Shown: positions 45,525 through 56,561, counted from the first letter of the stretch. The stretch is 64,000 nucleotides of DNA from Vibrio sp. CK2-1 (GCF_021726515.1 NZ_JAKKCJ010000004.1:186001-250000), one strand, 5' to 3'. Program-made: numbers and translations. Notes: generated by a model from the sequence alone, not told the origin.

Positions 45525-46277
45525 ATGAAATCAACTCTTTATCTTTCTTCTTTTGCGCTGCTATTTTCTTCTGCTTCAGCTCTTGCTTCGGATGATACAA
45601 CATCAACGGAGCAAGGGCAGTTTAGCGGTGGAGCAAAGCTTGGCTTTCTGTATTCTAATGCTTCCACAACGTCTACCTCTCTCAATACGGGTGGTTGGTT
45701 GAAGTATGAGAAAGCGAAATGGACTCATGACTTCTCGGGCAGTAGTTACTATACGAAAACGTCAGATTCAGACGAAGATGGCACGAATAAATATGAGCTA
45801 GGTTATAAACTGTCTTATCAAATTGCTGATAAGTATAAAGCGTTTGTTGATAACCGATATGAACATGATCAGTTTGAAACTTACCGCGATGTTTATTCGG
45901 TGACTGCGGGTATTGAAAGGGCATTAGTCGATACGGAAACGACAAAAGTGAATATCGGTGGTGGCCCAGGTTATCGTTATAGTAAGCGCCAGCCTAGTGA
46001 TGTCGATCATCCAAGCCAAGTGAATGAAGACGTTATTGCCAATGGTTTCTTAAATGCCAAAACCAAGGTAACCGATACTTTATCGATTGGTGGGGATGCT
46101 GAAGTCGATTACGGTGAATCGAATACTACCTATACTTTAGGGGCGAATTTAAAGAACATTTTAGTGGGCGATGTTGCTTTAGTATTTGATGCTGAATATG
46201 TTTATAACACCGACGTTGCTTCAGATAAGAGCAATGACGAAATCTATACTACAGTGAGCATCAGCTACGACTTTTAA
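45525..46277 (+). CDS. DUF481 (YdiY-like) outer-membrane beta-barrel protein
   Basis: A 250-residue exported protein. The ATG at 45525 (after AAAAGGTG) gives a signal peptide ending at ALAS. The mature protein is built of alternating amphipathic strands rich in Tyr, Gly, Asp and Thr (YELGYKLSYQIADKYKAF, GGGPGYRY) and ends with an aromatic residue in VSISYDF, the C-terminal signal of outer-membrane beta-barrels. It fits the DUF481/salt-inducible YdiY family. A shorter alternative start at 45516 is less likely. Direct TGACA repeats lie 55-75 bases upstream. Confidence 0.82.
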   Translation: MKSTLYLSSFALLFSSASALASDDTTSTEQGQFSGGAKLGFLYSNASTTSTSLNTGGWLKYEKAKWTHDFSGSSYYTKTSDSDEDGTNKYELGYKLSYQIADKYKAFVDNRYEHDQFETYRDVYSVTAGIERALVDTETTKVNIGGGPGYRYSKRQPSDVDHPSQVNEDVIANGFLNAKTKVTDTLSIGGDAEVDYGESNTTYTLGANLKNILVGDVALVFDAEYVYNTDVASDKSNDEIYTTVSISYDF

Positions 46278-46302
46278 TTAGACTAGTTTACATTAGATAG
46301 AA

Positions 46303-46337
46303 AACGGGCTTGTGAATTAATCACAAGCCCGTTTTTT
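46303..46337. terminator. Terminator between the DUF481 gene and yfaE
   Basis: AACGGGCTTGTGA and TCACAAGCCCGTT form a perfect 13-bp stem followed by six T on the plus strand; A residues before it allow use on the minus strand too. Confidence 0.88.
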
Positions 46338-46370
46338 ATTGGTAGTAGTAAAGTTAAGCAAACCGTTGCG

Positions 46371-46649
46371 TTACGCCCTTTTCTTTACAGTTTGATATCG
46401 AACATTTTTCAGTACCACATCCGATTTTGCTTTGCAGATACAAGGCAGAATTTCTTTAGGATGGGTGAAAGCCAAAGCAAATCCAATGTATTCCACGTCA
46501 CCTGATTCTAACTCACATTTACAAGCACCACAGTGACCATCACGACATTGAAATTCAGGCTCAAGACCGGCTTTTTCCATCGCATCGAGTAGGGTTTGTT
46601 GTGGGTCGATATTCAGTTGAGTGATCCCATTAATTTGCAGTGATTTCAT
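46371..46649 (-). CDS. yfaE: [2Fe-2S] ferredoxin for class Ia ribonucleotide reductase
   Basis: A 92-residue plant-type ferredoxin that maintains the diferric-tyrosyl radical cofactor of NrdB. Cluster cysteines are in CRDGHCGACKC and in LPCICKAKSDV, consistent with the CX4CX2C...C arrangement. It directly follows nrdB with overlapping stop and start codons, as in E. coli (nrdA-nrdB-yfaE), supporting the functional link. Confidence 0.95.
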   Translation of the reverse strand: MKSLQINGITQLNIDPQQTLLDAMEKAGLEPEFQCRDGHCGACKCELESGDVEYIGFALAFTHPKEILPCICKAKSDVVLKNVRYQTVKKRA

Positions 46650-47782
46650 TACAGTTCGAAATCTCCGAAGTCATCAGAGCCAATTTCGTTATCAATTTGA
46701 CCTACTAGGTATGAACTGATTTCCGCTTCTTGTGGAGCGACTTGTACGTTGTCTGATGATAACCAAGCATTGATCCAAGGGATAGGATTGCTGGTGGCTT
46801 CAGGATAAGCAGCATCAAGGCCAACCGCTTGCATGCGGATGTTTGTAATGTACTCAACGTACTGACATAAAATATCTTTATTTAGGCCAATCATAGAGCC
46901 ATCTTTGAATAGGTATTCTGCCCATTCTTTTTCTTGCTCAGCGGCTTGCTTAAACAGGTCAAAACACTCTTGCTTACATTCTTCAGCAATTTGCATAAAG
47001 CTAAAGTCATCTTGACCATTACGTAAGATGTTTAGCATGTGCTGAGTACCGGTTAAGTGAAGCGCTTCATCACGAGCAATCAGTTTGATGATTTTCGCGT
47101 TGCCTTCCATTAACTCACGCTCTGCGAAAGCAAATGAACATGCAAAGCTTACGTAGAAACGGATCGCTTCTAGTGCGTTTACAGACATTAAGCAAAGGTA
47201 AAGCTGCTTTTTCAGATCATGAAGTTTGATTTCAACCGTTTCACCATTAAGAACGTGCGTACCTTCACCATGACGGTGGTAGTCATTGGTTAAACGGATC
47301 AGTTCATCATAGTAATGGGCAATATCACGAGCACGTTTAACGATGTATTCATTTTCAACGATATCGTCAAATACTGCGCCAGGATCGTTCACGATATTAC
47401 GGATAATGTGCGTGTAAGAACGTGAGTGAATGGTTTCAGAGAATGACCATGTTTCAATCCACGTTTCTAATTCTGGTAGAGACACTAGAGGTAGTAGGGC
47501 AACATTTGGGCTACGACCTTGAATAGAATCAAGCAGTGTTTGATATTTTAAATTGCTGATAAAAATGTGTTTCTCATGATCAGGTAGCTTGTTGTAATCA
47601 ATACGATCGCTTGATACGTCAACTTCTTCAGGACGCCAAAAGAAGGATAATTGCTTTTCGATTAGTTTTTCGAAAATCTCAAATTTTTGTTGGTCATAAC
47701 GTGCAACGTTAACCGATTGGCCAAAGAACATCGGCTCTTTGAGTTGGTCATTTTTCTTCTGATTAAAAATTGTATAAGCCAT
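46649..47782 (-). CDS. nrdB: Ribonucleoside-diphosphate reductase 1, beta subunit
   Basis: Class Ia radical-generating subunit with a diferric-tyrosyl cofactor, partner of NrdA. Iron ligands and radical region are visible: [13 protein letters not shown] and [32 protein letters not shown], and [15 protein letters not shown]. The protein ends in the acidic tail [11 protein letters not shown], which docks to the alpha subunit. At 377 residues it is complete. It is 140 bases after nrdA. Confidence 0.97.
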   Translation of the reverse strand: MAYTIFNQKKNDQLKEPMFFGQSVNVARYDQQKFEIFEKLIEKQLSFFWRPEEVDVSSDRIDYNKLPDHEKHIFISNLKYQTLLDSIQGRSPNVALLPLVSLPELETWIETWSFSETIHSRSYTHIIRNIVNDPGAVFDDIVENEYIVKRARDIAHYYDELIRLTNDYHRHGEGTHVLNGETVEIKLHDLKKQLYLCLMSVNALEAIRFYVSFACSFAFAERELMEGNAKIIKLIARDEALHLTGTQHMLNILRNGQDDFSFMQIAEECKQECFDLFKQAAEQEKEWAEYLFKDGSMIGLNKDILCQYVEYITNIRMQAVGLDAAYPEATSNPIPWINAWLSSDNVQVAPQEAEISSYLVGQIDNEIGSDDFGDFEL

Positions 47783-47922
47783 GTTAACCTCTTAAATGAA
47801 CGGTCTGGGAACCATCCATGCGCTAGTGATATGTTGAAGAGCTTTCACTGAGCGATTTCTTGGGTAGTAATTGAATGAAAGCAGCCTGCAACAGGGCAGG
47901 CTACGTTATTTCAAGTATTTAA

Positions 47923-50208
47923 TTAGATCTTACAACCGCCGCCGGCGCAATCATCATCTTCAACAACTGCCGCTGTATCATTTTGATCGTCGCTCGCACC
48001 ATCACGAGTGTTATGGTAGTAAAGCGTTTTAAGGCCATATTTATAGGCAGTTAATAGATCTTTCAACAATAACTTCATTGGTACTTTGCCGTTGGCTTGT
48101 ACGCTAGGGTCGTAGTTAGTGTTGGCAGAAATAGATTGGTCTACGAATTTCTGCATAATGCCGACTAGGTGTAGATAGCCATCATTTGATGGGATACGCC
48201 ATAGTAGTTCGTATTGATCTTTAAGTGCTTGGTATTCTGGCACGACTTGCTTCAAGATCCCATCTTTTGATGCTTTCACTGAAACGAATCCACGTGGTGG
48301 CTCAATACCATTGGTTGCGTTTGAAATCTGAGAAGAAGTTTCAGATGGCATTAACGCGGTTAAGGTAGAGTTACGTAAACCGTGAGTGGTAATTTCGCTG
48401 CGTAGCGATTCCCAATCAAGGTGTAGTGGTTCATCACAAATGGCATCTAAATCTTTCTTATAAGAGTCGATTGGAAGAATGCCTTTTGCGTAAGTCGTTT
48501 CATTGAATGATGGACATGCACCTTTCTCTTTGGCTAATTCAACCGAGGCTTTCAGCAAGTAGTATTGGATTGCTTCAAAAGTGCGGTGTGTTAGGCCATT
48601 TGCACTACCATCTGAATACTTCACGCCATTTTTCGCAAGGTAGTAAGCGTAGTTAATAACACCAACACCTAGAGTACGACGGTTCATCGTTGCTTTGCGA
48701 GCTGCTGGAAGTGGGTAGTCTTGGTAGTCAAGTAGAGCATCTAGTGCGCGTACGACAAGATCCGATAGCTCAGCAAAGTCATCAAGTGATTTAATTTCAC
48801 CTAGGTTAAATGCAGATAGAGTACATAGGGCAATTTCGCCTTCTTCATCATCAACATTACTTAGAGGTTTGGTCGGAAGCGCGATTTCTAAACATAAGTT
48901 AGATTGACGAACCGGCGCAACACTTGGGTCAAATGGGCTGTGAGTATTACAGTGATCGACGTTTTGAATGTAGATACGGCCTGTTGAAGCACGCTCTTGC
49001 ATTAACAGTGAGAATAACTCAACCGCTTTAATCGTTTCACGTTTGATAGATTGATCGGCTTCATACTTAACGTAAAGCTCTTCAAACTTAGCTTGGTCTT
49101 CAAAGAATGCATCATATAACCCAGGTACATCCGATGGAGAGAACAGGCTGATATTCGCCCCTTTGATTAAGCGAGCGTACATTAGCTTGTTTAACTGCAC
49201 ACCGTAATCCATGTGACGAACACGGTTCTCTTCAACACCACGGTTGTTTTTCAGTACTAATAGAGACTGAACTTCACGGTGCCAAATAGGGTAGAACACG
49301 GTTGCTGCACCACCACGAACGCCGCCTTGAGAGCAACATTTAACCGCAGTTTGGAAGTATTTATAAAATGGAATACAACCCGTGTGGAAAGCTTCACCGT
49401 TACGGATCTCAGAGCCCTGCGCACGAATACGACCAGCATTAATACCAATACCTGCACGTTGAGAAACGTAACGAACAATAGAGCTTGCTGTTGCATTGAT
49501 TGAATCTAGGCTGTCACCACATTCGATTAATACACATGAACTGAATTGACGAGTAGGGGTACGAACACCCGCCATAATTGGTGTTGGTAATGAAATCTTA
49601 AAGGTTGAGACCGCATCGTAAAAACGCTTAATGTAGTCTAAACGAGTTTCTTGAGGGTATTTGGCAAATAGACAAGCGGCAACAAGGATATATAAAAACT
49701 GAGCGCTTTCGTAAATTTCTTTTGTTACACGGTTTTGAACAAAGTATTTACCTTCAAGCTGTTTTACCGCTGCGTATGAAAAGTTCATGTCACGGTTGTG
49801 ATCAATGAAGCTATCTAATACTGCAAATTCTTCAGCGGTATAATCTTCTAATAAATGTTTATCGTATTTACCCATATCAATCAGTTTTGAAACATGATCG
49901 AATAGTTTTGGTGGCTCAAACTCGCCGTAGGCTTTTTTACGAAGGTGGAATACCGCTAGACGTGCAGCTAGGTATTGATAGTCAGGACTTTGCTCTGAAA
50001 TAAGGTCGGCTGCAGATTTAATGATGGTTTCGTGAATATCAGAAGTGGTGATGCCATCGTAAAACTGGATATGAGCTTTTAGCTCTACTTGAGAAACAGA
50101 AACATTTTGCAGGCCTTCTGCTGCCCATGTGATCACTCTGTGGATCTTTTCAAGATCGATCGACTCTTTCTGTCCAGTACGTTTTGTGACTGTCAATTGT
50201 TCGTTCAT
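47923..50208 (-). CDS. nrdA: Ribonucleoside-diphosphate reductase 1, alpha subunit
   Basis: Catalytic subunit reducing ribonucleotides to deoxyribonucleotides. The N-terminal ATP-cone (about 5-90) starts VTKRTGQKESIDLEKIHRVI and allows dATP feedback control. Active-site cysteines are in RQFSSCVLIECGDS, the radical Cys in RQSNLCLEIALP, and LCTLSAFNLG. The tail ends DDDCAGGGCKI, the redox-shuttle cysteine pair. At 761 residues it is complete and no inserted intein is seen. Upstream DNA carries DnaA boxes and an NrdR-like motif. Confidence 0.98.
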   Translation of the reverse strand: MNEQLTVTKRTGQKESIDLEKIHRVITWAAEGLQNVSVSQVELKAHIQFYDGITTSDIHETIIKSAADLISEQSPDYQYLAARLAVFHLRKKAYGEFEPPKLFDHVSKLIDMGKYDKHLLEDYTAEEFAVLDSFIDHNRDMNFSYAAVKQLEGKYFVQNRVTKEIYESAQFLYILVAACLFAKYPQETRLDYIKRFYDAVSTFKISLPTPIMAGVRTPTRQFSSCVLIECGDSLDSINATASSIVRYVSQRAGIGINAGRIRAQGSEIRNGEAFHTGCIPFYKYFQTAVKCCSQGGVRGGAATVFYPIWHREVQSLLVLKNNRGVEENRVRHMDYGVQLNKLMYARLIKGANISLFSPSDVPGLYDAFFEDQAKFEELYVKYEADQSIKRETIKAVELFSLLMQERASTGRIYIQNVDHCNTHSPFDPSVAPVRQSNLCLEIALPTKPLSNVDDEEGEIALCTLSAFNLGEIKSLDDFAELSDLVVRALDALLDYQDYPLPAARKATMNRRTLGVGVINYAYYLAKNGVKYSDGSANGLTHRTFEAIQYYLLKASVELAKEKGACPSFNETTYAKGILPIDSYKKDLDAICDEPLHLDWESLRSEITTHGLRNSTLTALMPSETSSQISNATNGIEPPRGFVSVKASKDGILKQVVPEYQALKDQYELLWRIPSNDGYLHLVGIMQKFVDQSISANTNYDPSVQANGKVPMKLLLKDLLTAYKYGLKTLYYHNTRDGASDDQNDTAAVVEDDDCAGGGCKI

Positions 50209-50611
50209 TCGAAATGCGTTCCCTAAACTAGATGAATTCTAAGCTGCAACGTTGAATTATTATGGTATTGGCAAGCTTTTTGTGCGGATTCCGCTCTACC
50301 TTACTTTGAAGGTTAAACACTATATGTTGGGTTACCCCTATAGCTGGGTTACAAGATAGTGCGAAAAGACGTGAGTTTCAAGATTTGGATTTCTCTCAAG
50401 TTGTGGATAACGTTTGGATAGAAAAATTTCTGTAAGTAGATACTAACCTATGCGCTAACGTATTCCTTGAATAGGGAGATTTTGAAGATCCAATATGATG
50501 ATTTTATACTCAAGAGAAAAAATATTTCGCTTGATCTTTAAGAGAAAATGATCCCGAAATGAGCGGTTGAATTTGTGGATGATCAAGCACATTTTATAAA
50601 GAAATAAATGT
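50209..50611 (-). promoter_or_regulatory. nrdA upstream region with DnaA boxes and NrdR-like motif
   Basis: A perfect DnaA box TGTGGATAA (TTATCCACA on the other strand) is at 50402-50410, and a one-mismatch version TGTGGATGA is at 50574-50582. At 50317-50332 ACACTATATGTTGGGT resembles the NrdR box consensus acaCwAtATaTwGtgt, and a weaker TATA-centred inverted motif follows at 50334-50349. DnaA and NrdR control nrdA in E. coli; the same is inferred here. No coding frame is present in this stretch. Confidence 0.6.
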
Positions 50612-50643
50612 AATAAAACGCTGATTTATGGTCAGCGTTTTTT
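50612..50643 (-). terminator. Terminator after ubiG
   Basis: AAAACGCTGA and TCAGCGTTTT form ten pairs; on the minus strand the stem runs into TTTTATTAC just past the ubiG stop. Confidence 0.8.
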
Positions 50644-50661
50644 GTGATAGGAAACGTGAAA

Positions 50662-51372
50662 TTAAGCTTTATTCTTCGTGTGAATGATATAGTTCACATC
50701 AACGTTTTTTCCTAATGAATAGCTATCTGTAAGTGGGTTGTAATGTAGGCCGGTGATGGATTGCTCTTGAAGTGATGTAGAGTCGACCATTTTCAGTAAT
50801 TCCGAAGGACGGATGAACTTACTATGATCGTGAGTGCCTTTCGGTACTATCTTCATCACTTGCTCGGCACCGACAATGGCAAACAGATAAGATTTTAGAT
50901 TACGATTTAATGTCGAGAAGAACACATGGCCGCCTGGTTTAACTAATCGTGCGCACGCTTGAATAACCGATAAAGGATCAGGAACGTGTTCTAGCATTTC
51001 CATACAAGTGACTACATCGTATGTTTGCGGACATTGATCAGCATGATCTTCGATAGTGCTCTGTATATAGCTAAGCGTCACGCCAGACTCTAATGCATGT
51101 AACCTCGCCACTTCTAAAGGCTCTTTACCCATATCAAGACCGGTGACATCCGCGCCTTCTTTCGCCATGCTTTCGGCGAGGATGCCACCGCCACAGCCGA
51201 CATCAAGTACTTTCTTACCAAATAGCCCTTGTGCGCTATCAAGTACAAAGTTTAAGCGAAGAGGGTTGATTTGGTGTAATGGTTTAAATTCACCATTTAA
51301 ATCCCACCAACGAGAAGCCATATCTTCAAATTTTTTAATTTCGGCAGGATCAACGTTTTGTTTAGTCGTCAT
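50662..51372 (-). CDS. ubiG: Ubiquinone biosynthesis O-methyltransferase
   Basis: SAM-dependent enzyme performing both O-methylations in ubiquinone synthesis. The SAM loop is [20 protein letters not shown], the acidic ribose contact is [15 protein letters not shown], and the post-I region is [30 protein letters not shown] is typical of UbiG. The ATG at 51372 gives [20 protein letters not shown], matching the V. cholerae N-terminus; ATG 51381 is three codons earlier. Its position between nrdA and gyrA is conserved in gammaproteobacteria. Confidence 0.97.
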   Translation of the reverse strand: MTTKQNVDPAEIKKFEDMASRWWDLNGEFKPLHQINPLRLNFVLDSAQGLFGKKVLDVGCGGGILAESMAKEGADVTGLDMGKEPLEVARLHALESGVTLSYIQSTIEDHADQCPQTYDVVTCMEMLEHVPDPLSVIQACARLVKPGGHVFFSTLNRNLKSYLFAIVGAEQVMKIVPKGTHDHSKFIRPSELLKMVDSTSLQEQSITGLHYNPLTDSYSLGKNVDVNYIIHTKNKA

Positions 51373-51658
51373 ATTGGTCATTCTTCAAGTCATCAAGATG
51401 TGATTAATATATCAGGAAAGAGAAGGGCAATGAAATCCTGACTGTGAAATTGAGAAAGTTAAAGTGATTGATAAAAAGCATAAATTTGAATCTAGCTCAA
51501 TTTTTCTGCAGTTAAAGCGTGAAGTAGCCATCAAGTGATTAAAACTGCCATGAAATAGATGCCTGATTTATGATTTCTGTGTTATATTTTTAGACCTTGT
51601 GCGTATCGCTATTTGTAATGAAGTACGCGATCAAAAAGAATAGAGGGATAATGGCTCT

Positions 51659-54292
51659 ATGAGCGATTTAGCTAAACAAATTACGCCAGTAAATATTGAA
51701 GATGAACTGAAAGGTTCATATCTTGATTATGCGATGTCTGTCATCGTTGGTCGTGCACTTCCAGATGTTCGTGATGGTTTGAAACCGGTTCACCGCCGTG
51801 TTTTATTTGCAATGAACGTTCTGGGTAACGATTGGAATAAGCCTTATAAAAAATCAGCCCGTGTAGTCGGTGACGTAATCGGTAAATATCACCCACATGG
51901 TGATAGCGCTGTTTACGATACGATCGTACGTATGGCTCAACCATTCTCACTTCGTTACATGCTTGTTGATGGCCAAGGTAACTTTGGTTCTATCGATGGT
52001 GACTCTGCGGCGGCGATGCGTTATACCGAAGTTCGCATGTCTAAAATGGCTCATGAGTTATTAGCCGACCTAGATAAAGAAACGGTAGATTACGTCGACA
52101 ACTACGACGGCACAGAAAAAATCCCAGCCGTTTTACCAACAAAAATTCCAAACTTACTTGTGAACGGTTCTTCTGGTATCGCAGTAGGTATGGCAACTAA
52201 CATCCCACCACATAACCTAGGTGAAGTGTTAGATGGCTGCCTGGCATATATTGATAATGAAGATGTGACTATCGATGAATTGATGGAACACATCCCTGGG
52301 CCAGATTTCCCAACTGCTGCTTTAATCAGTGGTCGTAAAGGCATTATCGACGCTTACAAAACCGGTCGTGGTAAAGTTTACATGCGTTCTAAAGCGCATA
52401 TCGATACCGACAAAAATGGCCGTGAAACGGTTGTTGTGACTGAAATTCCATATCAAGTTAACAAAGCTCGTGTTATTGAAAAAATTGCCGAGTTAGTAAA
52501 AGACAAGAAAGTGGAAGGTATCAGTGCATTACGCGATGAGTCAGATAAAGACGGCATGCGTATTGTTATTGAATGTAAGCGTGATGCAGTAGGTGAAGTG
52601 GTTCTTAATAACCTATATGCACAAACTCAGTTGCAAACGACTTTCGGTATTAACATGGTTGCGCTAGATAATGGTCAGCCGAAGTTATTCAACCTAAAAG
52701 AAATGTTGAAGTGCTTTGTTGATCACCGTCGTGAAGTAGTAACACGCCGTACTATTTTTGAACTGCGTAAAGCTCGTGACCGTGCACACATCTTAGAAGC
52801 ACTTGCACTGGCACTTGCCAACATTGATGAAATCATTGAATTGATTCGTAATGCACCGACACCAGCAGAAGCGAAAGCGGGCCTAGTCGCTCGTGGTTGG
52901 GATCTTGGTAATGTAGCCGCAATGCTTGAACGTGCCGGTACTGATGCTGCACGCCCTGATTGGTTAGAAGACAACTATGGCATCCGCGATGGTCAATACT
53001 TCCTAACTGAGCAACAAGCACAAGCGATTCTTGAATTACGTCTACACCGTTTAACTGGTTTAGAGCACGAGAAGATCCTTGACGAATACAAAGCACTTCT
53101 AGATGAAATTGCAGAATTAATTCATATCTTATCGAGCACAGAACGCTTGATGGAAGTGATTCGTGAAGAGCTAGAAGCGGTTCGTGAAGGTTTCGGTGAT
53201 GCTCGTCGTACAGAAATCACAGCAGCAAGCCATGATATCGATATGGAAGAGCTGATTGCTCAAGAAGATGTTGTTGTGACACTTTCTCACGAAGGTTACG
53301 TTAAGTACCAAGTATTAAGTGACTACGAAGCTCAGCGTCGTGGTGGTAAAGGTAAGAGCGCAACTAAGATGAAAGATGAAGATTTCATCGAACGTCTGCT
53401 GGTTGCTAATACTCACGATAATATTCTTTGTTTCTCAACTCGTGGTAAAACTTACCGCTTGAAGACATACCAACTACCGCTTGCCAGCCGTAATGCTCGT
53501 GGTAAACCAATCGTCAATATCTTGCCGTTAGAAGAAGGTGAGCGTATCACTGCTATCTTACGTGTTGATGAGTTTGCTGAAGATAAGTTCATCTTCATGG
53601 CAACTGGTGACGGTACGGTTAAGAAAACGTCTCTAGCAAGTTTTGCTAATGTTCGTTCAAATGGTTTGATTGCCGTTAACCTACGTGATGATGATGCGCT
53701 AATTGGCGTTGATATCACATCAGGTGAAGATGAAATCATGTTGTTCTCGAAAGAAGGCAAAGTGGTTCGCTTTAGTGAAGAACATGTTCGTGCAATGGGC
53801 CGTACCGCAGCAGGTGTTCGTGGTATTCGTCTTGCAGATAACGATCAAGTTGTGTCGTTGATTGTCCCATCAAATGATGGTGGCGATGTTCTGACAGTAA
53901 CGGAAAATGGTTACGGTAAGCGTACCGTTATCACGGAATACCCAACTAAGGGCCGTGGTACGAAAGGTGTTGTATCGATTAAAGTATCTGAGCGTAATGG
54001 ACAAGTGGTTGGTGCAATCCAAGCCCTTGAAGCCGATGAGTTTATGATGATCACGAATGCGGGCACACTTGTTCGTACACGTGTATCGGAAGTAAGCCAA
54101 GTTGGCCGTAATACTCAAGGTGTTACTCTGATTCGTACTTCAGAAGATGAAAAAGTTGTAGGTCTACAGCGCATCGAAGAAGTGGAAGAAGACGAACTAT
54201 TAGAAGCTGGTGTGGAAGTTGTTGATACTGACGAAACCCAATCAACATCTTCTGATGATGCTGCTCAAGCTGATACTAACGACGAAGAGTAA
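51659..54292 (+). CDS. gyrA: DNA gyrase subunit A
   Basis: Breakage-reunion subunit of gyrase, which introduces negative supercoils. The catalytic tyrosine is Y122 in [10 protein letters not shown]. The quinolone-resistance region reads [10 protein letters not shown] with S83 and D87, the usual drug-sensitive residues. The GyrA-box that wraps DNA is AQRRGGKG, followed by the C-terminal beta-pinwheel repeats. The C-terminus is an acidic tail. The 877-residue length is normal. A GAGGG ribosome-binding site lies upstream, but a short out-of-frame ATG (51651) precedes the true start by eight bases. Confidence 0.99.
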   Translation: MSDLAKQITPVNIEDELKGSYLDYAMSVIVGRALPDVRDGLKPVHRRVLFAMNVLGNDWNKPYKKSARVVGDVIGKYHPHGDSAVYDTIVRMAQPFSLRYMLVDGQGNFGSIDGDSAAAMRYTEVRMSKMAHELLADLDKETVDYVDNYDGTEKIPAVLPTKIPNLLVNGSSGIAVGMATNIPPHNLGEVLDGCLAYIDNEDVTIDELMEHIPGPDFPTAALISGRKGIIDAYKTGRGKVYMRSKAHIDTDKNGRETVVVTEIPYQVNKARVIEKIAELVKDKKVEGISALRDESDKDGMRIVIECKRDAVGEVVLNNLYAQTQLQTTFGINMVALDNGQPKLFNLKEMLKCFVDHRREVVTRRTIFELRKARDRAHILEALALALANIDEIIELIRNAPTPAEAKAGLVARGWDLGNVAAMLERAGTDAARPDWLEDNYGIRDGQYFLTEQQAQAILELRLHRLTGLEHEKILDEYKALLDEIAELIHILSSTERLMEVIREELEAVREGFGDARRTEITAASHDIDMEELIAQEDVVVTLSHEGYVKYQVLSDYEAQRRGGKGKSATKMKDEDFIERLLVANTHDNILCFSTRGKTYRLKTYQLPLASRNARGKPIVNILPLEEGERITAILRVDEFAEDKFIFMATGDGTVKKTSLASFANVRSNGLIAVNLRDDDALIGVDITSGEDEIMLFSKEGKVVRFSEEHVRAMGRTAAGVRGIRLADNDQVVSLIVPSNDGGDVLTVTENGYGKRTVITEYPTKGRGTKGVVSIKVSERNGQVVGAIQALEADEFMMITNAGTLVRTRVSEVSQVGRNTQGVTLIRTSEDEKVVGLQRIEEVEEDELLEAGVEVVDTDETQSTSSDDAAQADTNDEE

Positions 54293-54317
54293 TCTCTTTT
54301 AGTTATACGAAAGATAG

Positions 54318-54346
54318 AAGCCGGAGGTGATACTTCCGGCTTTTTT
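54318..54346 (+). terminator. Terminator after gyrA
   Basis: AAGCCGGA and TCCGGCTT pair around an eight- to nine-base loop and are followed by a run of T. Confidence 0.85.
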
Positions 54347-54505
54347 ATATTTAAACTAAGTCGGTTTTACTTGATTAGTTAATCGAATGTAATAATATAA
54401 CAATATTGATTGGCCGATGTGATATAGCCCTCATTTTTATCTGTGTTTAGAGTATGTTTAAGATAAAATATCGAGGGAGCATTATAAGAATAAGTGAGAA
54501 AGATT

Positions 54506-55105
54506 ATGGCGGAAGTTCGTGCCAGAGTGGATTTAAAAGTAGGTAAAAAAAGCGAAATTGACGCTGAAATCCTGTCCTTTGCAGGCTTGAAAACGGATAA
54601 AGAACACATCGCAATTATTTTTAAATCAGCAGATAAGAACCCTCAAGCGCCTTTAGTTCGCATGCATTCAGAATGTTTAACGGGTGATGTTTTTCATTCA
54701 TCGCGCTGTGATTGTGGCGAACAGCTAGATGAAACCATTGAGAAAATGGGCCAGAACGGTGGGATTTTATTGTATCTACGTCAAGAAGGGCGTGGTATTG
54801 GCTTATATAATAAAATTGATGCTTATCGCTTACAAAGCCAAGGCATGAATACCTACGAAGCGAATAACCATTTAGGCTTTGGTGATGATCTACGTGACTT
54901 TTCTGAAGCGGCACAAATGTTGAAAGCGCTCGGTATCAATAAAATTAAGTTAATAACGAACAATCCTAAAAAGATGAAAGAGCTTCAAGAATTTGGGATT
55001 GAGCTTGAAGAAGTGATTCCAACCCATGTGCATATCAAACATGGCAACGAAAGCTATTTAAAAGCAAAAGCCTCACACGGTAAGCATCGACTTAAATTTG
55101 ATTAA
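54506..55105 (+). CDS. ribA: GTP cyclohydrolase II
   Basis: Zinc enzyme catalysing the first step of riboflavin synthesis from GTP. Zinc cysteines are in [20 protein letters not shown], the GTP-binding and catalytic segment is [17 protein letters not shown], and [17 protein letters not shown] contains the conserved phosphate-binding loop. The frame is open to GTG 54494, but ATG 54506 ([13 protein letters not shown]) is taken because GAGAAAG lies just upstream. That gives 199 residues. No FMN riboswitch is recognisable in the upstream 200 bases. It is a stand-alone RibA, not fused to RibB. Confidence 0.96.
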   Translation: MAEVRARVDLKVGKKSEIDAEILSFAGLKTDKEHIAIIFKSADKNPQAPLVRMHSECLTGDVFHSSRCDCGEQLDETIEKMGQNGGILLYLRQEGRGIGLYNKIDAYRLQSQGMNTYEANNHLGFGDDLRDFSEAAQMLKALGINKIKLITNNPKKMKELQEFGIELEEVIPTHVHIKHGNESYLKAKASHGKHRLKFD

Positions 55106-55125
55106 TTAACCCCAGATTAGATTCT

Positions 55126-55154
55126 AAGGCCTCTCATTGTAGAGGCCTTTTTTA
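55126..55154 (+). terminator. Terminator after ribA
   Basis: AAGGCCTCT-CATTGT-AGAGGCCTT forms a perfect nine-bp stem followed by six T. Confidence 0.9.
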
Positions 55155-55210
55155 TGTTTAACAGTTGTAAAAAATTTGTAAGTAAGTATTATTCTCAAAC
55201 CCAACTGCAA

Positions 55211-55229
55211 GTGATAATGATTTTCACTC
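55211..55229 (+). promoter_or_regulatory. Fur box before the imelysin operon
   Basis: GTGATAATGATTTTCACTC has inverted GTGA/TCAC ends and the core GATAATGAT of the Fur consensus GATAATGATAATCATTATC. It is about 25 bases before the first gene, near the expected promoter. Iron-dependent repression by Fur is inferred. Confidence 0.75.
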
Positions 55230-55253
55230 GTATGATTTATACAAGGATGAGAC

Positions 55254-56510
55254 ATGCTTAATCTTCGAACTTCTTCACTGATCATTTCAAGCCTTCTAGT
55301 GACAGGTAATACCGCTTTTGCTGCATCGGCACCGAAAGATGTGGTTTCGAACTACGCCAATATTGCTTACGCGGTGTTTGACGATGCTTATATTACGGCT
55401 CAGCAATTACAAACGGCTATTGATGCTTTAATTGAAAAGCCTTCAGCCGAAACGCTAGAACAAGCACGCAAAGCTTGGTTGGCTTCGCGTGTTCCTTATC
55501 AACAATCAGAAACTTTTCGTTTTGGTAATGCCATCGTAGATGATTGGGAAGGGCAGCTAAACGCATGGCCACTTGATGAAGGCCTAATTGATTATGTAGC
55601 AGATGGTTACCATCATGAATTAGGCAATGAAGGCGCTCAAGCCAATATTATTGCAAACAAAAGCATTCAAGTGGGTGCGGATAAAATTGATGCTTCTAAA
55701 ATTACACCCGAATTATTGGCAAGTTTAAATGAACTCGCTGGTTCTGAAGCGAATGTTGCGACGGGTTATCACGCCATTGAATTTTTATTATGGGGACAAG
55801 ATCTACACGGCACTGAAGCCGGTGCTGGTGAGCGTTCTTATACCGATTATATCCAAGGCGAAGGCTGTACCAATGGTAACTGTGATCGCCGAGCTCAATA
55901 CTTATCCGCAGCCTCACAGCTTCTCGTTCAAGATCTGGATTGGATGAAAGGTCAATGGGCAGCAGAAGGTAAAGATAATTACCGTAGTGCTTTGTTGCAA
56001 CAACCTGCTGAAGAAGGTCTGCGTAAAATGTTATTTGGAATGGGTTCGTTATCATTGGGTGAGCTTGCTGGTGAACGTATGAAAGTGGCACTAGAAGCCA
56101 ACTCTACAGAAGATGAGCATGACTGTTTCTCAGATAATACACATAACTCGCACTTTTATAATGAACAAGGGATTTATAACGTATTTAACGGCTCTTATAC
56201 ACGAGTTGATGGTAGTGAAGTGAAGGGTGCCAGCATTAAAGATCTCGTTGCGGATAAAGATAAAGCGGCGGCAGATGCGATAGCAAAACAGTTTGATGAG
56301 ACGCGCGCTAGTGTTCATAAATTGGTTGAGTCTGCTGAAAACAACAATCAACATTTTGATCAGCTAATTGCGGCGAATAATAAATCTGGAAATGAATTAG
56401 TCAATAACGCGATTAACTCATTGGTAAAACAGACAGAAGCGATTGAAAAAGCAGCTGGTTTAGTCGGAGTGACCAGCTTGACTCCAGATAATGCAGATCA
56501 CGAGTTTTAA
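55254..56510 (+). CDS. Imelysin-family (IrpA-like) periplasmic iron protein
   Basis: A 418-residue exported protein of the imelysin (M75) family. A signal peptide ends near AFAAS. The family metal-site motif GxHxxE is intact in TGYHAIEFLLWGQD. Imelysins, including the EfeO M75 domain and IrpA/ICMP proteins, are periplasmic or outer-membrane-associated and are thought to bind iron or haem; proteolysis is doubtful. An insert with CTNGNCDRR and ECDCFS-like cysteines (EDEHDCFSDN) is present. It is the first gene of a five-gene cluster behind a Fur box, equivalent to the Fur-regulated locus near gyrA in V. cholerae. Confidence 0.9.
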   Translation: MLNLRTSSLIISSLLVTGNTAFAASAPKDVVSNYANIAYAVFDDAYITAQQLQTAIDALIEKPSAETLEQARKAWLASRVPYQQSETFRFGNAIVDDWEGQLNAWPLDEGLIDYVADGYHHELGNEGAQANIIANKSIQVGADKIDASKITPELLASLNELAGSEANVATGYHAIEFLLWGQDLHGTEAGAGERSYTDYIQGEGCTNGNCDRRAQYLSAASQLLVQDLDWMKGQWAAEGKDNYRSALLQQPAEEGLRKMLFGMGSLSLGELAGERMKVALEANSTEDEHDCFSDNTHNSHFYNEQGIYNVFNGSYTRVDGSEVKGASIKDLVADKDKAAADAIAKQFDETRASVHKLVESAENNNQHFDQLIAANNKSGNELVNNAINSLVKQTEAIEKAAGLVGVTSLTPDNADHEF

Positions 56511-56561
56511 TCAATAGAAAATGGACAAGGGCTCTGAAAATGAGCCCTTACAGGATGTACC

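Noticed and set aside
45413..45595. Open frame of 60 codons before and into the DUF481 gene
   Set aside because: It overlaps the signal-peptide region of a well-supported gene in another frame and has no family features.
54347..54505. FMN riboswitch before ribA
   Set aside because: The gap is short, AT-rich and lacks the conserved RFN-element words; none is claimed.
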